Source: Flagellimonas meridianipacifica (GTDB lineage Bacteria; Bacteroidota; Bacteroidia; Flavobacteriales; Flavobacteriaceae). Taken from it: DNA of 64,000 bases. The notes under the pieces were generated by a model. It did not search any database and had not been told where the DNA came from. It saw only the letters and a program-made list of their open reading frames with translations. Position 1 is the first letter of the stretch. Each line of letters begins with the position of its first letter. The stretch is from positions 992,001 to 1,056,000 of the forward strand of contig NZ_PVYX01000001.1 of the NCBI RefSeq assembly GCF_003001695.1, given 5' to 3'. Shown here piece by piece: positions 1-10,761 of this stretch. The translations under genes and the position numbers were made by a program.

Positions 1-3000
1 TTCGAATCCGTTTATAGGGTCAAAGTTTTCGACCTCAAAGGTTATGGAACCATCATTTCCTCCATTACAGCTTACATCTGAAAATGCAGTTAGCGCTGCA
101 TCAAAAGCGTTGCCATCTTCTATTACAATAGGAATATCAACACTGCCTTCACACACTTCAGGAATTTGAAAGGCTTCAATATCATCAATAGCGATATCGT
201 TACCGCCAGTGACCGCTGAGTTAGTGCGTATTACAATATCCAAGTTAGTATTTGCCCCAGGATTTAATGTCACGGAATAATTTTGCCAGTCATCTGCATC
301 ATTATTCTTTGGGACATTCCCTGTGGTTGTGCTTGCAATGACTGTTCCACCGCCATCCACCAACTGAATGTTGATGTCTGGATCTGCACCTCCAGTTCCA
401 ACACGAAGTAGGTTGAATGCCCAAAGCGAAATGGTTATATCTCGATTTGGAATTACTTCAATATTTCGTTTAGCATAAATAATTCCATTAGGACCAACTA
501 CACCCCCAACGTTCATTGCTAGGAACCTTCCATTAGGAAGTGCAGAATGATCATTCGGGCTACGCCATGAACCATAAGGATTTACAATGAGTTGGGTAAC
601 AGAGTATTCCCCATCTTGAATGCGGTTATTTATTGCCCAACCACAGGAATTTACCGAACCATCTTGTGGTTCATAACAATATGCAGGATCAACCTCGGGA
701 ATACTTGTATTTGGGCCGGTTCCAAAGTTCTCCAAAAGGAGAACACTTGGCGAGGGTGGTGTCGCGTTGATGTAGTTTACTGTAATGGTGTGACTGCCTA
801 CAGGAACATTATTAAAAATGTTGGAAGTATTCGGCGTATTGTCCACACCATTGATTTCATATGTATAGTTGTACCCGGGATTGTCTGGAGTAACAGTAAC
901 GATACCCTCCCCATCACACTCGTAATCGATACTTGTAGTGACTCCAGGAGGTGTTGGTTCTGGTTCGATGGTAACCGTCATTGGGAAAGTACAATTGTTA
1001 GCATCTCGAACATAAACAGTGTGGGTTCCGGGCAATAGAAAGCCTATGGCACTAGCACCGTAATTGGTTCCACCATCAAAACTATATTCGTAGGGTGCCG
1101 TACCCCCTAATACGTTGGTAATTCGAACCTCTGCGCCTAAACCAGGATTACACTCCGCAAGTTGGGTAACTGCAGCTGATGCGGAAAGTGTCAAAGGTTC
1201 GGTAATAGTGTAAATTTGGGTAATGTCACAATTATTGGCGTCTCTTACACGGATGTTATAACTACCAGCTAATTGATTGACGAAGGTATTGGAGCTTTGA
1301 TAAGTTGTTCCGTTGTCAATACTATACTCATATGGGGCTTCACCACCGGAAGCTGTAATAGTAATATTGGCTTGGGCCTCCCCACTACATTGTATGCCAG
1401 TATCTGCTACTGAAATGGCTACTGGGGCGTCTTGTACAACATTCAAATCGAACGAAGCCTCGCAAAACCCGGATGCACCTCCGTTATCTCGCACATATAC
1501 ATCATAATCTCCAGCACCTGTAACGCTTATGGGGTTGGTAGTAGAAAAATCACCGGCAACTGGGGTCACACCATTGCCAACAATGGCAAAAACATAATTC
1601 CCATCTCCACCAGCTGGCGTAATATCTACATTGGTTGAAGTGCCGCAAGCGGTTATGTTTGGAGCTGAAGCAACAACGGTTAATTCTGGATTAATAGTTA
1701 TGGTTTCGGTATCGGTACAATTATTTCCATCACGAACTTCGATGGTGTATGTACCTGAGGTCAGTCCGGTAAAAACATTGTTGGTTCCAAAAACCCCACC
1801 GTTCAGGCTGTATTGATAGTTCCCATCTCCGCCCGAGGTAATATTGGCCGTTAATGTCAATCCAACAGCATCGTCATAACAAAAATCATTGGGAACAATG
1901 GCAAGTACTGGGGCAACTGCGGCATTTAGGGTAAAATCGGTTGTCACCACACAGCCATTGGCGTCGGTAACAGAAGCTGTATAAAGCCCTGTTTGGGTCA
2001 GGTTATTGAAAACACCGGTACTGTTGGTTCCAAAAGGGGTAGCGTCAGGATTGGTAAGGGTAAAACTATTTCCTCCCCATCCTCCGGTTGAGGTAAGGGT
2101 AACACTTCCCGTTGTGGTACAAGTGGGTTGGACTTCGGAAGCGCTCAAAGTTAAAGCCGCCGAAGGGGCATTTATGGTCACGCTCGCTGTGGCAGTACAA
2201 TTGGTTAAATTATCTGTTACTGTAATATCGTATGTTCCATCATCTAAGTTGGATAAGGAAATGGTTCCATTGGTTTCGTTGTTTCCATTGAAATTGGACG
2301 GTCCTGTAATGGAATAGTTGAAATCCGTATTGAAGTCCGAGACCGTAAAAGTTAATTCACCATCAGTGCTGGTCAAACAACTAATGTTGCTAACCAATTG
2401 ACCTGTAACACTGATTTGCGATACAGGGTTTATGGTAAAGGATTCATCATAGACACATCCTCTGCCATCCGTGACCCTAAAGGTATATGTGTCTGGAGCA
2501 AGACCATCAAAATCTGCGCTATTTCCTGTTATGGATGTAGCAGCTGTAGGGGTTGGCGCAATAATCTCAAAAACGAAAGGAGCATCTCCATTCACGGAGG
2601 TTACTGTGACATCAGAGGTTAAAGTGGGGCAATTGGGCGTAGTAGCGCTAAAGGTCAAATCCGTTGGCGGGTTTAATGGATCCAACGTTATCGCGTTTGT
2701 GACAAATGTACAGTTATTGGCATCCCTAACTGTGATGGTGTAGGTTCCCGCTGTTAGGTTTGAGAATCGTTCTACACCCACTCCATTGAGGAAATTGATT
2801 CCGTCTATGCTGTATTCATATGGAGCAGTTCCTCCAGTAACATTTTGAGCTTCAATAATACCATTTTGCAAACAAGTAAAATCTTGTATTAAAACGGCAT
2901 TTGCTGAGATTCCTGCAGCGGGTTCGGTAATGGTAAAATTGTCTATTTCATCACAGCTAACGCCTCCTTGGGTTTGGGTAACCGTAACGGTATAATCCCC

Positions 3001-6000
3001 TGCGGGAAGATTGGTGAAGGAACCAGAGGTATTCGTTGTTGGCGCTCCAACTGTTGGTGTCAAGGTGAAATCCAGGGTATACCCGTTGGTGTTTGTCACA
3101 TTATAAGTGATGGACCCATCATTGCCTCCAAAGCATGAAACTTCTGTTTGGGATGTTGTGTATACTATAGCAGGAGCCACAACAACGGTGGCTACATTTG
3201 AAATGAAAGTACAATTGTTCCCGTCAACAACGATGAATTCATAGTCTCCCTCTTCTCCATTTGTGAATGTGAAGTCGTTTGGAACTTGGAATTCACTGGC
3301 TGGTATGTCACTTACCGAGGTATATAGGTCAACCCCGTTGTAGCTCCAAATGGCATAGACATAATCAGGATTAGGAAAACCACCCGATCCGGTAACTGTG
3401 ATGATACCGTCCGTACAATCTATGTTTTTGGTGGTAACTGCAGTTACATCCAAATCGGTAACATCGTTTATAGTTACTTGCTCAGTATAGCTACAACCAT
3501 CATCGGTGGTAACTAAAACATCGTAAACACCATCATTAAGGTTCTCGAAGGTGTAGTTGTTATCTGTTGAGGGTCCAAAAGTATCTACACTAACCCCACC
3601 TTGTGAGATTTCATAATAGTACTGGGGCTCAACATTTAGAACAGAAATCCCAATCTCACCCAACCCGTTACAATCTGTATCTCGAGTAGTGATATCGACT
3701 TGGAAATCCCTTTCCAAAATACCAATGTTGTCAAGAACAAAAATACACCCATCAACAACACCTTGTTGGCGCATTTCTACAGTGTAAGCTCCATTGCTTG
3801 CAATATCAAAACTTGGGCTAGTCTGGTATCCCTGTACAACATTTCCCGTGGCCTGATCAATCAAACGGTACTCATAGTCCAATGGCATATTGGTTACAGT
3901 AATGTTACCATTGGTGTTACAAATGATATCCCTTGTGTTTACTTGAGGATCTAGGGGGTTCTTGAAAATATTAAAGTAAAACCTACTAAAACATCCATTT
4001 TGGTAATTGATAACCAAACGATATTGACCAGCATCTGAAGCAGTGAAATTGCTTCCTGTTTCTACGACGTTCCATGTACAACTGTTATTTGTGTTGGCAC
4101 ATCCTGGAGTTGCGGCAGAACAACTGGATTCATCCAAAAGCTCCCATTCAATACTATCTGCATCTGGAATGTTTACTTGAACCAGTTCAGTGTCATTTAA
4201 TCCGCAAAGGAAGATTTCGGGCAATTCGCTACCATCATTTGGGCATATTACGATTTCACCTTCTACAGTATTGGAAGTATCGTTTATCAAAGTTGTAATC
4301 GGATTGGTCTGGGTAGCCCCCACTCGCTCAACAACAATGATTTCAGCAAAGTCCTTACATGGGTCAGCAACTTGCTTATCCACAATATAAGTACCGATAT
4401 CCGTGACGGTCAATGTGCTTGGGTCTCCATCTGGGTCTCCATCGTTCAATACTGTATCCCCTGCATCAATAGTGTTGTTCCCGTTTTCATCCCTGTACCA
4501 AATATAGGCGTCGAAATTGTCGCCGGCGTCAAGAGTGACAGAGTTTCCACAGAGTTCTACAGTCCTACTAAAGTTACAAGCATTTAGGTCATCCAATAGG
4601 AAGTTAGTTGCTCCAGGAGTAGTAAATCCACAGTCGTCAAAATCTGAAACACTAGGGTCATCACTAATTTGGTTGTCATTAATTACGCCTTCATAAGTGG
4701 AAAAGGCCTGGTTTTGAATAACATCTGTACAGGCGTCCACAAAATCAAAACAGTTCTGGGCTACTTGCACACGCATCCTAATGGATGAAATAGGATCACC
4801 TTCTTCTACCAGATTATCAGGAATGGTGAAAGTGATTTCACGATTAGGCTCATCGTACACATAGGTAACTCCAGTAGGAAGGGTCAATGATGCTTCATCT
4901 AGAGTAACATTGGTGGGCAATACATCTCTGATTACATAATTTGTCGCATCATCATTTCCAGTATTGACAAAGGAGAGAACATAGTCCAAAACCTGTCCAA
5001 GATTCACCCCTAATCCGGTGATATCATTTCCACCAATATCTTCAACTCGTTTTTCAAGTACAATGTTGGGCTCTATGATTTCTACCCCAAAGGTTACCAA
5101 AAATGCCCCAAAAGCGTCACCTTGTGTGAACAGTCTTAGAGTTGCATCGGTTTCGGTATTGGCAATTATACTGTTTGCTGGGTTGTTGATTTCAAATATA
5201 TCAGAATCATAACCCAAAGTATTGGTGGCGGTTATATTTCTTGTAGTAACATCTACACCATCAATGGTAATATTGGAGTTAAAGAAGTTGTTTGCTGGGT
5301 TACCTGCATTGGAAAGGCTTGTGAACCCTGGATTTAAAGGTGTTTGAATACGGAAGGCATCTCCAGAAATACTACGGTCTCCTTCTACCACACTGGCACC
5401 CAAGCGCGCACGGACAGGTCCAACAGGGATGGTGTTGAAACCAGAAACATTAATATCAGCACTTGAGCTTCCACTTACTCCAGCATATCCATCAAAAACG
5501 GAAATGTACTTTCCGGTTAATGTAGGGTTTTCATAGATTATGACTAGCGTCCATCCACCAGCACCACCAACACTTCGCCCTCTTGTTGCTCTTACGTTTC
5601 CCACAAAGTATTCTCCAGCAGGGTCGGCTAGACCTTGAAGAATATTGGTTACATTTTTAAAGCATGTATAGGGGGAGTCTTTAAAATTGACATTATCATA
5701 AATTATAGCGTCTTCCTCTCCAACAGGGTCCGGATTATTGTCGGCCTGAAGATCCATGTAGGTTGTACTCCCTGGAACCCTAAATTTTATTTGAGTAAAA
5801 TCTAAGCGCTGAGTGTCGTTAGCCGGAAGTGTTGGAATTTGTGAGTTGTTCAACACTTCTTGCTGATAGTTTGCAGACCAATAAAGTCCTGCCCAATAGA
5901 TGCGCGAACAAAACGGAAGGGTCAATGTTGAACTACTGGAGCTAAATGTAGTTGGATCGGAGTCTATATCGATATAATCCCTATGGAATCCGTTGTTGTT

Positions 6001-6210
6001 GGCAGTCCCATTGTAAGGGTCATTTGCCGTGTTGCTTCCGTCTACGCGATTTATAATACTGTTTGAAAGAAAAGTGTAGTCTCCCTTAATGTTGATAAAT
6101 GAATTATCCAATCTAGGCGTGAAAGGCACTTCGACCTGCGCGCTAGTTTTTAGACCTAATAATCCAATGCCAAAAAGGCAGATAAGGGTTTTTAGTATGT
6201 GATTGGACAT
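1..6210 (-). CDS. Giant SprB-like surface adhesin, N-terminal 2070 codons (runs off left edge)
   Basis: The frame is open from an ATG at 6210 to position 1 with no stop, so the C-terminus lies outside the window. An N-terminal signal peptide ends near TSAQ (residues ~1-23). A beta-rich N-terminal region follows, then a DUF11-like domain (~380-520), Ig-like units (~545-840), and more than ten Cys-containing repeats of roughly 75-90 residues (~840-1800). These repeats share phrases such as YTVTVRDANNC and PYEYSIDG, typical of SprB repeats. A jelly-roll-like domain follows (~1820-2015; WAFNLLRVG, DIAIDDIEAF), and another SprB repeat (SCNGGNDGSITF) begins at the edge. In gliding Flavobacteria, SprB is a type IX-secreted mobile adhesin. 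The start is 1 nt after the stop of the PorP/SprF gene, so the two are almost certainly cotranscribed. A C-terminal sorting domain is expected but not visible. Whether it serves gliding or plain adhesion cannot be told. Confidence 0.85.
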   Translation of the reverse strand, partial: MSNHILKTLICLFGIGLLGLKTSAQVEVPFTPRLDNSFINIKGDYTFLSNSIINRVDGSNTANDPYNGTANNNGFHRDYIDIDSDPTTFSSSSSTLTLPFCSRIYWAGLYWSANYQQEVLNNSQIPTLPANDTQRLDFTQIKFRVPGSTTYMDLQADNNPDPVGEEDAIIYDNVNFKDSPYTCFKNVTNILQGLADPAGEYFVGNVRATRGRSVGGAGGWTLVIIYENPTLTGKYISVFDGYAGVSGSSSADINVSGFNTIPVGPVRARLGASVVEGDRSISGDAFRIQTPLNPGFTSLSNAGNPANNFFNSNITIDGVDVTTRNITATNTLGYDSDIFEINNPANSIIANTETDATLRLFTQGDAFGAFLVTFGVEIIEPNIVLEKRVEDIGGNDITGLGVNLGQVLDYVLSFVNTGNDDATNYVIRDVLPTNVTLDEASLTLPTGVTYVYDEPNREITFTIPDNLVEEGDPISSIRMRVQVAQNCFDFVDACTDVIQNQAFSTYEGVINDNQISDDPSVSDFDDCGFTTPGATNFLLDDLNACNFSRTVELCGNSVTLDAGDNFDAYIWYRDENGNNTIDAGDTVLNDGDPDGDPSTLTVTDIGTYIVDKQVADPCKDFAEIIVVERVGATQTNPITTLINDTSNTVEGEIVICPNDGSELPEIFLCGLNDTELVQVNIPDADSIEWELLDESSCSAATPGCANTNNSCTWNVVETGSNFTASDAGQYRLVINYQNGCFSRFYFNIFKNPLDPQVNTRDIICNTNGNITVTNMPLDYEYRLIDQATGNVVQGYQTSPSFDIASNGAYTVEMRQQGVVDGCIFVLDNIGILERDFQVDITTRDTDCNGLGEIGISVLNVEPQYYYEISQGGVSVDTFGPSTDNNYTFENLNDGVYDVLVTTDDGCSYTEQVTINDVTDLDVTAVTTKNIDCTDGIITVTGSGGFPNPDYVYAIWSYNGVDLYTSVSDIPASEFQVPNDFTFTNGEEGDYEFIVVDGNNCTFISNVATVVVAPAIVYTTSQTEVSCFGGNDGSITYNVTNTNGYTLDFTLTPTVGAPTTNTSGSFTNLPAGDYTVTVTQTQGGVSCDEIDNFTITEPAAGISANAVLIQDFTCLQNGIIEAQNVTGGTAPYEYSIDGINFLNGVGVERFSNLTAGTYTITVRDANNCTFVTNAITLDPLNPPTDLTFSATTPNCPTLTSDVTVTSVNGDAPFVFEIIAPTPTAATSITGNSADFDGLAPDTYTFRVTDGRGCVYDESFTINPVSQISVTGQLVSNISCLTSTDGELTFTVSDFNTDFNYSITGPSNFNGNNETNGTISLSNLDDGTYDITVTDNLTNCTATASVTINAPSAALTLSASEVQPTCTTTGSVTLTSTGGWGGNSFTLTNPDATPFGTNSTGVFNNLTQTGLYTASVTDANGCVVTTDFTLNAAVAPVLAIVPNDFCYDDAVGLTLTANITSGGDGNYQYSLNGGVFGTNNVFTGLTSGTYTIEVRDGNNCTDTETITINPELTVVASAPNITACGTSTNVDITPAGGDGNYVFAIVGNGVTPVAGDFSTTNPISVTGAGDYDVYVRDNGGASGFCEASFDLNVVQDAPVAISVADTGIQCSGEAQANITITASGGEAPYEYSIDNGTTYQSSNTFVNQLAGSYNIRVRDANNCDITQIYTITEPLTLSASAAVTQLAECNPGLGAEVRITNVLGGTAPYEYSFDGGTNYGASAIGFLLPGTHTVYVRDANNCTFPMTVTIEPEPTPPGVTTSIDYECDGEGIVTVTPDNPGYNYTYEINGVDNTPNTSNIFNNVPVGSHTITVNYINATPPSPSVLLLENFGTGPNTSIPEVDPAYCYEPQDGSVNSCGWAINNRIQDGEYSVTQLIVNPYGSWRSPNDHSALPNGRFLAMNVGGVVGPNGIIYAKRNIEVIPNRDITISLWAFNLLRVGTGGADPDINIQLVDGGGTVIASTTTGNVPKNNDADDWQNYSVTLNPGANTNLDIVIRTNSAVTGGNDIAIDDIEAFQIPEVCEGSVDIPIVIEDGNAFDAALTAFSDVSCNGGNDGSITFEVENFDPINGFE

Positions 6211-6211
6211 C

Positions 6212-8251
6212 TTAACTTGTATAGTTTGGTTTTACCCGCATGATCCACATATCGTCGTCATACGAAGCGTTCAGTTTGGTATAGTATGAGGTTAATGCAT
6301 TTGTCCAGGTGTCGTGTTTTTTCAGGTACACATAGCGGAAATTGTCCTCGGGATTAGTGAAGTATTTTGCGTCGAGCCCCCTGGACTGGAGCTCTTTTAC
6401 AAATGTTCTGGCATCTTGGGACGTGGCAAATACGCTGGCTATTATGTAATAGCCTTGTCCATGTCCATCGATGTCAAAGGTTTTATAGGTGGCTGAGCCG
6501 CCGTTGTTTTGACGGGAATTCTTGATTTGGTTGGAATTCCTTGTTTGCATCGCAACGGGTAATGTGGAGATATCATTTTTTACTGACATCACCCACATTG
6601 GCGCCAAAAATTTGCCAGATAACTGAGTCTTGTATTGTTCTGCAACCTGCGTTTTGGATTGAGAGTGCTCCAAATAAACATACTTCAGATTGTTCTTTGG
6701 ATTTTCAAAATATCTGGCATCGATTCCCAAATTATGCAGCTCATCCAAAAAGCGATTTAAATTTTCATCCTCGCGGTATACATTAGCGATGAGATAATGC
6801 CCACTTTCAACATCCGGAATGTCGAATACAGGATAGTTGTAACCGAAGGACCTCGATTTTGATCTCGTTGTATTTATGGTTCTATCTTTAGCCACATTTG
6901 ATGTTCTGGCAACTGTATTGGATGAATTTCTATCTATTTTAATTACCCTATTTACTGATGAGGTATTAGAAAGCCCATGATTGGATATGGGTTGTTTTTT
7001 GGCTCTGCTCACTAAAGAAGAACTGTCTACATTTTCAAAATAGAGTTCCCTCGCTCTTTTTTCTACTTCAGGCTGATTACCCTTAGTTTCTCTTCGAACC
7101 ATTTTCATAACAGATTCAAAACGGCGTTCAAGATCTTGTTTTCTATTTTGCTCTATCGAATCTTGGCGGAAGAGAAGCTCATCTAAGATTGCATCGTTTT
7201 CAGCTAGTTTTTCCCGTAGCTGGGCTATTTCCAAGTCTTTATCCGACAGAGTTAGATTTTCTTGAGGCACACTGTCATTCTGAACAACGTCATTTTCTTT
7301 TTCAAGAAGAACCCTATCTTCAGTCAGGTTTGGTGTAAATGAATATGCCAATGAAACTTCATGACTTACCCCAAAGTTTTCAAAATTATTGGTCAAACCC
7401 TTTTCAACTGTATAACCAATGGATAGGTTTTTATTTAAGTTAAATCCAAGTCCCGCAGAAGCACCATAAAAATCGTCGTAACCTGCCTGTACCCAGCCTA
7501 GTTTGGGTAAATCCATGACCAAACTTCCACCTAGGGTAATATCTTCTTCCCCTACTTTTCTCAGCCTTGCCAAGGGCATAAGTCTCCCTTGTTCCAAGAT
7601 GCCCGCAGCATTTTTAAACTGATGGGTATATTGTAAGTGCCCGGAATACGTTTTTTCGTTGAAATCTGTTACCGATTCACTGTTTTTGAGGTTATAATCA
7701 AATAGGTTTTCCGCAAATCCACCAAAATCAAATTTTCCAAATGAAATATTGAAACCAGGTTGAAAGGAGATTAAGGAACTACTTTCAAGAGTATTTAAGA
7801 AAGGGTCATCATCCACTGTGTTGGCCCGGTTCTGGTTGAAGGCACTTTGATAATAGGAAAAATTGGCCCCGAATGTGAAGTTACTTTTTGGACTCAGCCT
7901 AACACCATAGGCATAGTTGGCGTGTACTCCAAAATTATTGAACAGTCCTTCTCTATTGGTAAACAAACTAAGTCCAACCCCGCTTCTATCTCCCACTCTA
8001 CCACTGTAACTTAAAAAGTATACCTGGTTGTTGTCATCAAAAGAAACCGATTGGTTTCTATGAAACAAGTTGATGTAAGATTTGTCCTCCCTTACCGTTG
8101 AAAAAGTTGGATTTATCAAAAACCTATTGAACTTCAGAAGGTTTTGGGAGGGAACCTCATAACTTACAAATGGGGTTTCTTCCTGACTCCAAAGGCCAGA
8201 AAAGCAAAGCAAAGCAAGCGCGGTTAGTACTATGTGTTTGTTGGGGTTCAT
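6212..8251 (-). CDS. PorP/SprF-family type IX secretion outer-membrane protein with two C-terminal SPOR-like repeats
   Basis: This 679-residue protein has a signal peptide (cleavage near GLWSQEE). Residues ~25-310 look like a PorP/SprF outer-membrane barrel (NPTFSTVRED, LFHRNQ, GLSLFTNREG). SprF-type proteins are needed for export or anchoring of partner SprB-type adhesins. After the barrel comes a coiled coil (~335-420), then two related ~75-residue repeats at ~484-560 and ~598-675. Both contain a [YI]IA[NS]V core, a G[IL]DA[RK]YF motif, [LF][KR]YVYL and MW[VI]M. They resemble SPOR domains, which can bind denuded peptidoglycan. Most PorP/SprF proteins are about half this length, so the C-terminal extension is unusual. 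It lies 6 nt after the upstream gene and 1 nt before the giant adhesin. Confidence 0.87.
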   Translation of the reverse strand: MNPNKHIVLTALALLCFSGLWSQEETPFVSYEVPSQNLLKFNRFLINPTFSTVREDKSYINLFHRNQSVSFDDNNQVYFLSYSGRVGDRSGVGLSLFTNREGLFNNFGVHANYAYGVRLSPKSNFTFGANFSYYQSAFNQNRANTVDDDPFLNTLESSSLISFQPGFNISFGKFDFGGFAENLFDYNLKNSESVTDFNEKTYSGHLQYTHQFKNAAGILEQGRLMPLARLRKVGEEDITLGGSLVMDLPKLGWVQAGYDDFYGASAGLGFNLNKNLSIGYTVEKGLTNNFENFGVSHEVSLAYSFTPNLTEDRVLLEKENDVVQNDSVPQENLTLSDKDLEIAQLREKLAENDAILDELLFRQDSIEQNRKQDLERRFESVMKMVRRETKGNQPEVEKRARELYFENVDSSSLVSRAKKQPISNHGLSNTSSVNRVIKIDRNSSNTVARTSNVAKDRTINTTRSKSRSFGYNYPVFDIPDVESGHYLIANVYREDENLNRFLDELHNLGIDARYFENPKNNLKYVYLEHSQSKTQVAEQYKTQLSGKFLAPMWVMSVKNDISTLPVAMQTRNSNQIKNSRQNNGGSATYKTFDIDGHGQGYYIIASVFATSQDARTFVKELQSRGLDAKYFTNPEDNFRYVYLKKHDTWTNALTSYYTKLNASYDDDMWIMRVKPNYTS

Positions 8252-8257
8252 TCTTGG

Positions 8258-10522
8258 TTATCTGATAACAGTTATGGTTCCTTGCCTTAGGTTTTTTCCT
8301 TCACGAGATAGTTTGTAATAGAAAATCATATTTTGTTGGTTGAAAGAAGTAGTGGATTCTGGCCAGTTGTTTTCGTAATTGGTCTGACTAAACACTTCTT
8401 TTCCTCTTTCATCGAAAATGGTCACCAATACTTGAGGGTCCCTCGAAAAAGTATTGGGCAATACCCAAAGGTCATTTATTCCATCGCCGTTTGCGGTAAT
8501 CACATTTGGAATAGCAAAGGTGTCCCTAAATGATACGGTAATTACTCTACTTACCGTACAGCTACCGAAGTCAGCGGTCAACAAATACTGCCCTTCCGCA
8601 TCAAACGTAAAGGAGTCTTGACTACTTAATAAGGAATTGTTGGAATCGAACCATTCATAGGATTGTGCACCACTTGCGGTGACAGTTTCCGTTTCACCTT
8701 CAATGATTACTATATTTTCGGATCTATCCAGAACGAGTAGGGATTCATCAAATGGCACTACCGTTATTTCGTTGGAAATCAATGGACAATCATTGGTGTC
8801 GATACTCAATTGATATGTTCCTGACTCAGCAATAGTTAAGGAAGTTGAAGTAGTATCGAAACTGCTACCATCTTTTATCCATTGAAAACTCTCTCCTGAT
8901 AAATCCCTTGATGAAGAAATGGTTATTGTACTACCATTTGGGCAAAGCACATTGCCATCTGAAGTTAGTGCTAAGGATTCATTCGTAGCCAACCTCACGT
9001 TTAGGGAGTTGGAATTGGCGTTGAATGAAGATAGCACACCTGTTAAAGCGTAAACACCATTGTTACTATTGTCCGTTACCGTCAAGGTTCTAGAGGTTTC
9101 ACCGGAAAGAGGATTTCCTTCATAAGTCCATTGGTAGGTGAATGAGTTCTCTAAAGCTGAGGTAACATTTGTTCTGGCACCCGAGTTACTTATTGCATCT
9201 ATAGTTGTTATTCCTATGGTGACATTAGAGTCAACACATTCTGTGTATGTTCCAACAAAATCGATTGTAAATTCAAAAGAATCTGGAGTTACTACTGTGG
9301 TACTTTCTGAATCCACTGGGGCAGCTGTTACACAAGAGCCTGCTGTTTCGGTCACACGAGCAAAGTAGACACCTATATCGCTTATAGTCAAGGAGCTACT
9401 TGTTTCTCCTGAAAGGGGCGCTCCGTCCTTAAACCACTGAAAGGTTGGAGAAACAGCATTGGTAGTTACTGACAACGTTTCGTCTTGGCCAGGTAGGAGT
9501 ACAATGTTTGCGTCGTTTTGACGTGTTGCCAAAATAGAGCCTAAGTTTTGAACTGTTATTGCAGAAGACTTTTCGGTACATACGCCAGACCCCTCAATTT
9601 CAACTTCATAGTTTCCTTCGAAACCAGAGATTGACGTGTTTATATTTAATGTATTCCCTTCAACGGTAGGCCCAGATACCACTACCCCATCTTTGTACCA
9701 AGTGTAGGTAAGACCTGAACCACCTAGGTTGGCGGTTAATGTATGTGGATCCCCAACACATAAGTCAACTGTACTTGGACCGGCTATGGCTACGCCAAGC
9801 GAAGAACCTGTTAGTACTTCTATGATATTGGAAGATGTATTGGCAGAACCCGTACAGATACTACCGTAGTCCAATTCTACATAGTACATTCCTGGGGTTG
9901 AAACAGTAAGTTGATTTGATTTTTCACTCAATAATGTGGAGCTTCGGTACCAGTTGTACTGGTAGGTACTGGCATTTGGGATGTTATGGGTGGCCAGAGT
10001 AATTGAACCTCCATCGCACTGTTGTATCTCTCCTCCGTCAGGCAATGTACCATTGCCATCTTCACTAATGCGTAGGGCAGAAGAAAAGTCCACAAAGTAC
10101 ATGGGATAGGGTACAGAAGGAGGGCTTGTTTTAGCAGGGTTTGTGCTCCTCACCCTCAGTCTATAGTTTTCTCCACGAGCATCGTTCGGAACCGCAAACT
10201 CGAAGTCAAAATCAAAATCTGTGTTTTTATCTGCAACACGGGCCAATTCCACGGGAGCACCAAAGTTTCCGTTCGAATCGGATAGCTCAAGAATGAACTC
10301 ATTATTGGATTCAACTAATGGAAAATTCCAAGTGAAGTTGACAAAGTATTCGTTGAAGCTTGCTGAGGCGCAGGCCGCAGTCCAAGGAAAGGAGCTTCCA
10401 AGATTTGGATTGGGAGCTGCCTCAGGTTGATTCAATACCTGTGCGGAGATACGCAATGGAATACACATCATTACAATAGCAATGATTGCGGGAATGCTGT
10501 AGGTTGAATTATTTTTTCTCAT
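8258..10522 (-). CDS. Exported Ig-like repeat protein with gliding-associated (type B) C-terminal sorting domain
   Basis: This 754-residue protein has a signal peptide (cleavage near RISAQVLN). About six Ig/PKD-like domains follow, each with a W-x-K/R-D/S core: YNWYRSS, YTWYKDG, FQWFKDG, YQWTYEG, FQWIKDG and YEWFDSN. The last ~80 residues (PNVITANGDGINDLWVLP onward, ending RQGTITVIR) match the gliding motility-associated C-terminal domain, a type B sorting signal for the type IX system. The domain architecture suggests a surface-displayed binding or structural protein. It is the first gene of the three-gene minus-strand operon, followed 6 nt later by the PorP/SprF gene. The 258 bp upstream region is shared with divergent glnS. 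Ligand unknown. Confidence 0.85.
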   Translation of the reverse strand: MRKNNSTYSIPAIIAIVMMCIPLRISAQVLNQPEAAPNPNLGSSFPWTAACASASFNEYFVNFTWNFPLVESNNEFILELSDSNGNFGAPVELARVADKNTDFDFDFEFAVPNDARGENYRLRVRSTNPAKTSPPSVPYPMYFVDFSSALRISEDGNGTLPDGGEIQQCDGGSITLATHNIPNASTYQYNWYRSSTLLSEKSNQLTVSTPGMYYVELDYGSICTGSANTSSNIIEVLTGSSLGVAIAGPSTVDLCVGDPHTLTANLGGSGLTYTWYKDGVVVSGPTVEGNTLNINTSISGFEGNYEVEIEGSGVCTEKSSAITVQNLGSILATRQNDANIVLLPGQDETLSVTTNAVSPTFQWFKDGAPLSGETSSSLTISDIGVYFARVTETAGSCVTAAPVDSESTTVVTPDSFEFTIDFVGTYTECVDSNVTIGITTIDAISNSGARTNVTSALENSFTYQWTYEGNPLSGETSRTLTVTDNSNNGVYALTGVLSSFNANSNSLNVRLATNESLALTSDGNVLCPNGSTITISSSRDLSGESFQWIKDGSSFDTTSTSLTIAESGTYQLSIDTNDCPLISNEITVVPFDESLLVLDRSENIVIIEGETETVTASGAQSYEWFDSNNSLLSSQDSFTFDAEGQYLLTADFGSCTVSRVITVSFRDTFAIPNVITANGDGINDLWVLPNTFSRDPQVLVTIFDERGKEVFSQTNYENNWPESTTSFNQQNMIFYYKLSREGKNLRQGTITVIR

Positions 10523-10761
10523 CAGCGTTAGTTTTAAGAGGTTGTCGACAATATTTGCCCCAATTGTGTGCCCCTTAAGATGTTGAGTTGTTTGGTAGCG
10601 GTTCTAGTGCAACCAAAATTTCATACAGTATTCCAATAACAAATATGGTTTTTATCAATAGGAAAGGAAAGATATTGTTGTGGGCCACACCAAAACTGTT
10701 GTGAAATGGCTTTCTTTGTATACACTTGAGGCTTTAAGTAGTCTGAAGCAACTGTTTTTGC

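Noticed and set aside
840-3700. Internal repeats as a DNA-level repeat array
   Set aside because: The periodicity is at protein level (SprB-type domains); nucleotide identity between units is too low for a recent tandem array.
592-5212. About a dozen plus-strand ORFs of 60-150 codons
   Set aside because: All lie opposite the continuous minus-strand adhesin frame, have no recognisable domains, and reflect its repetitive codons.
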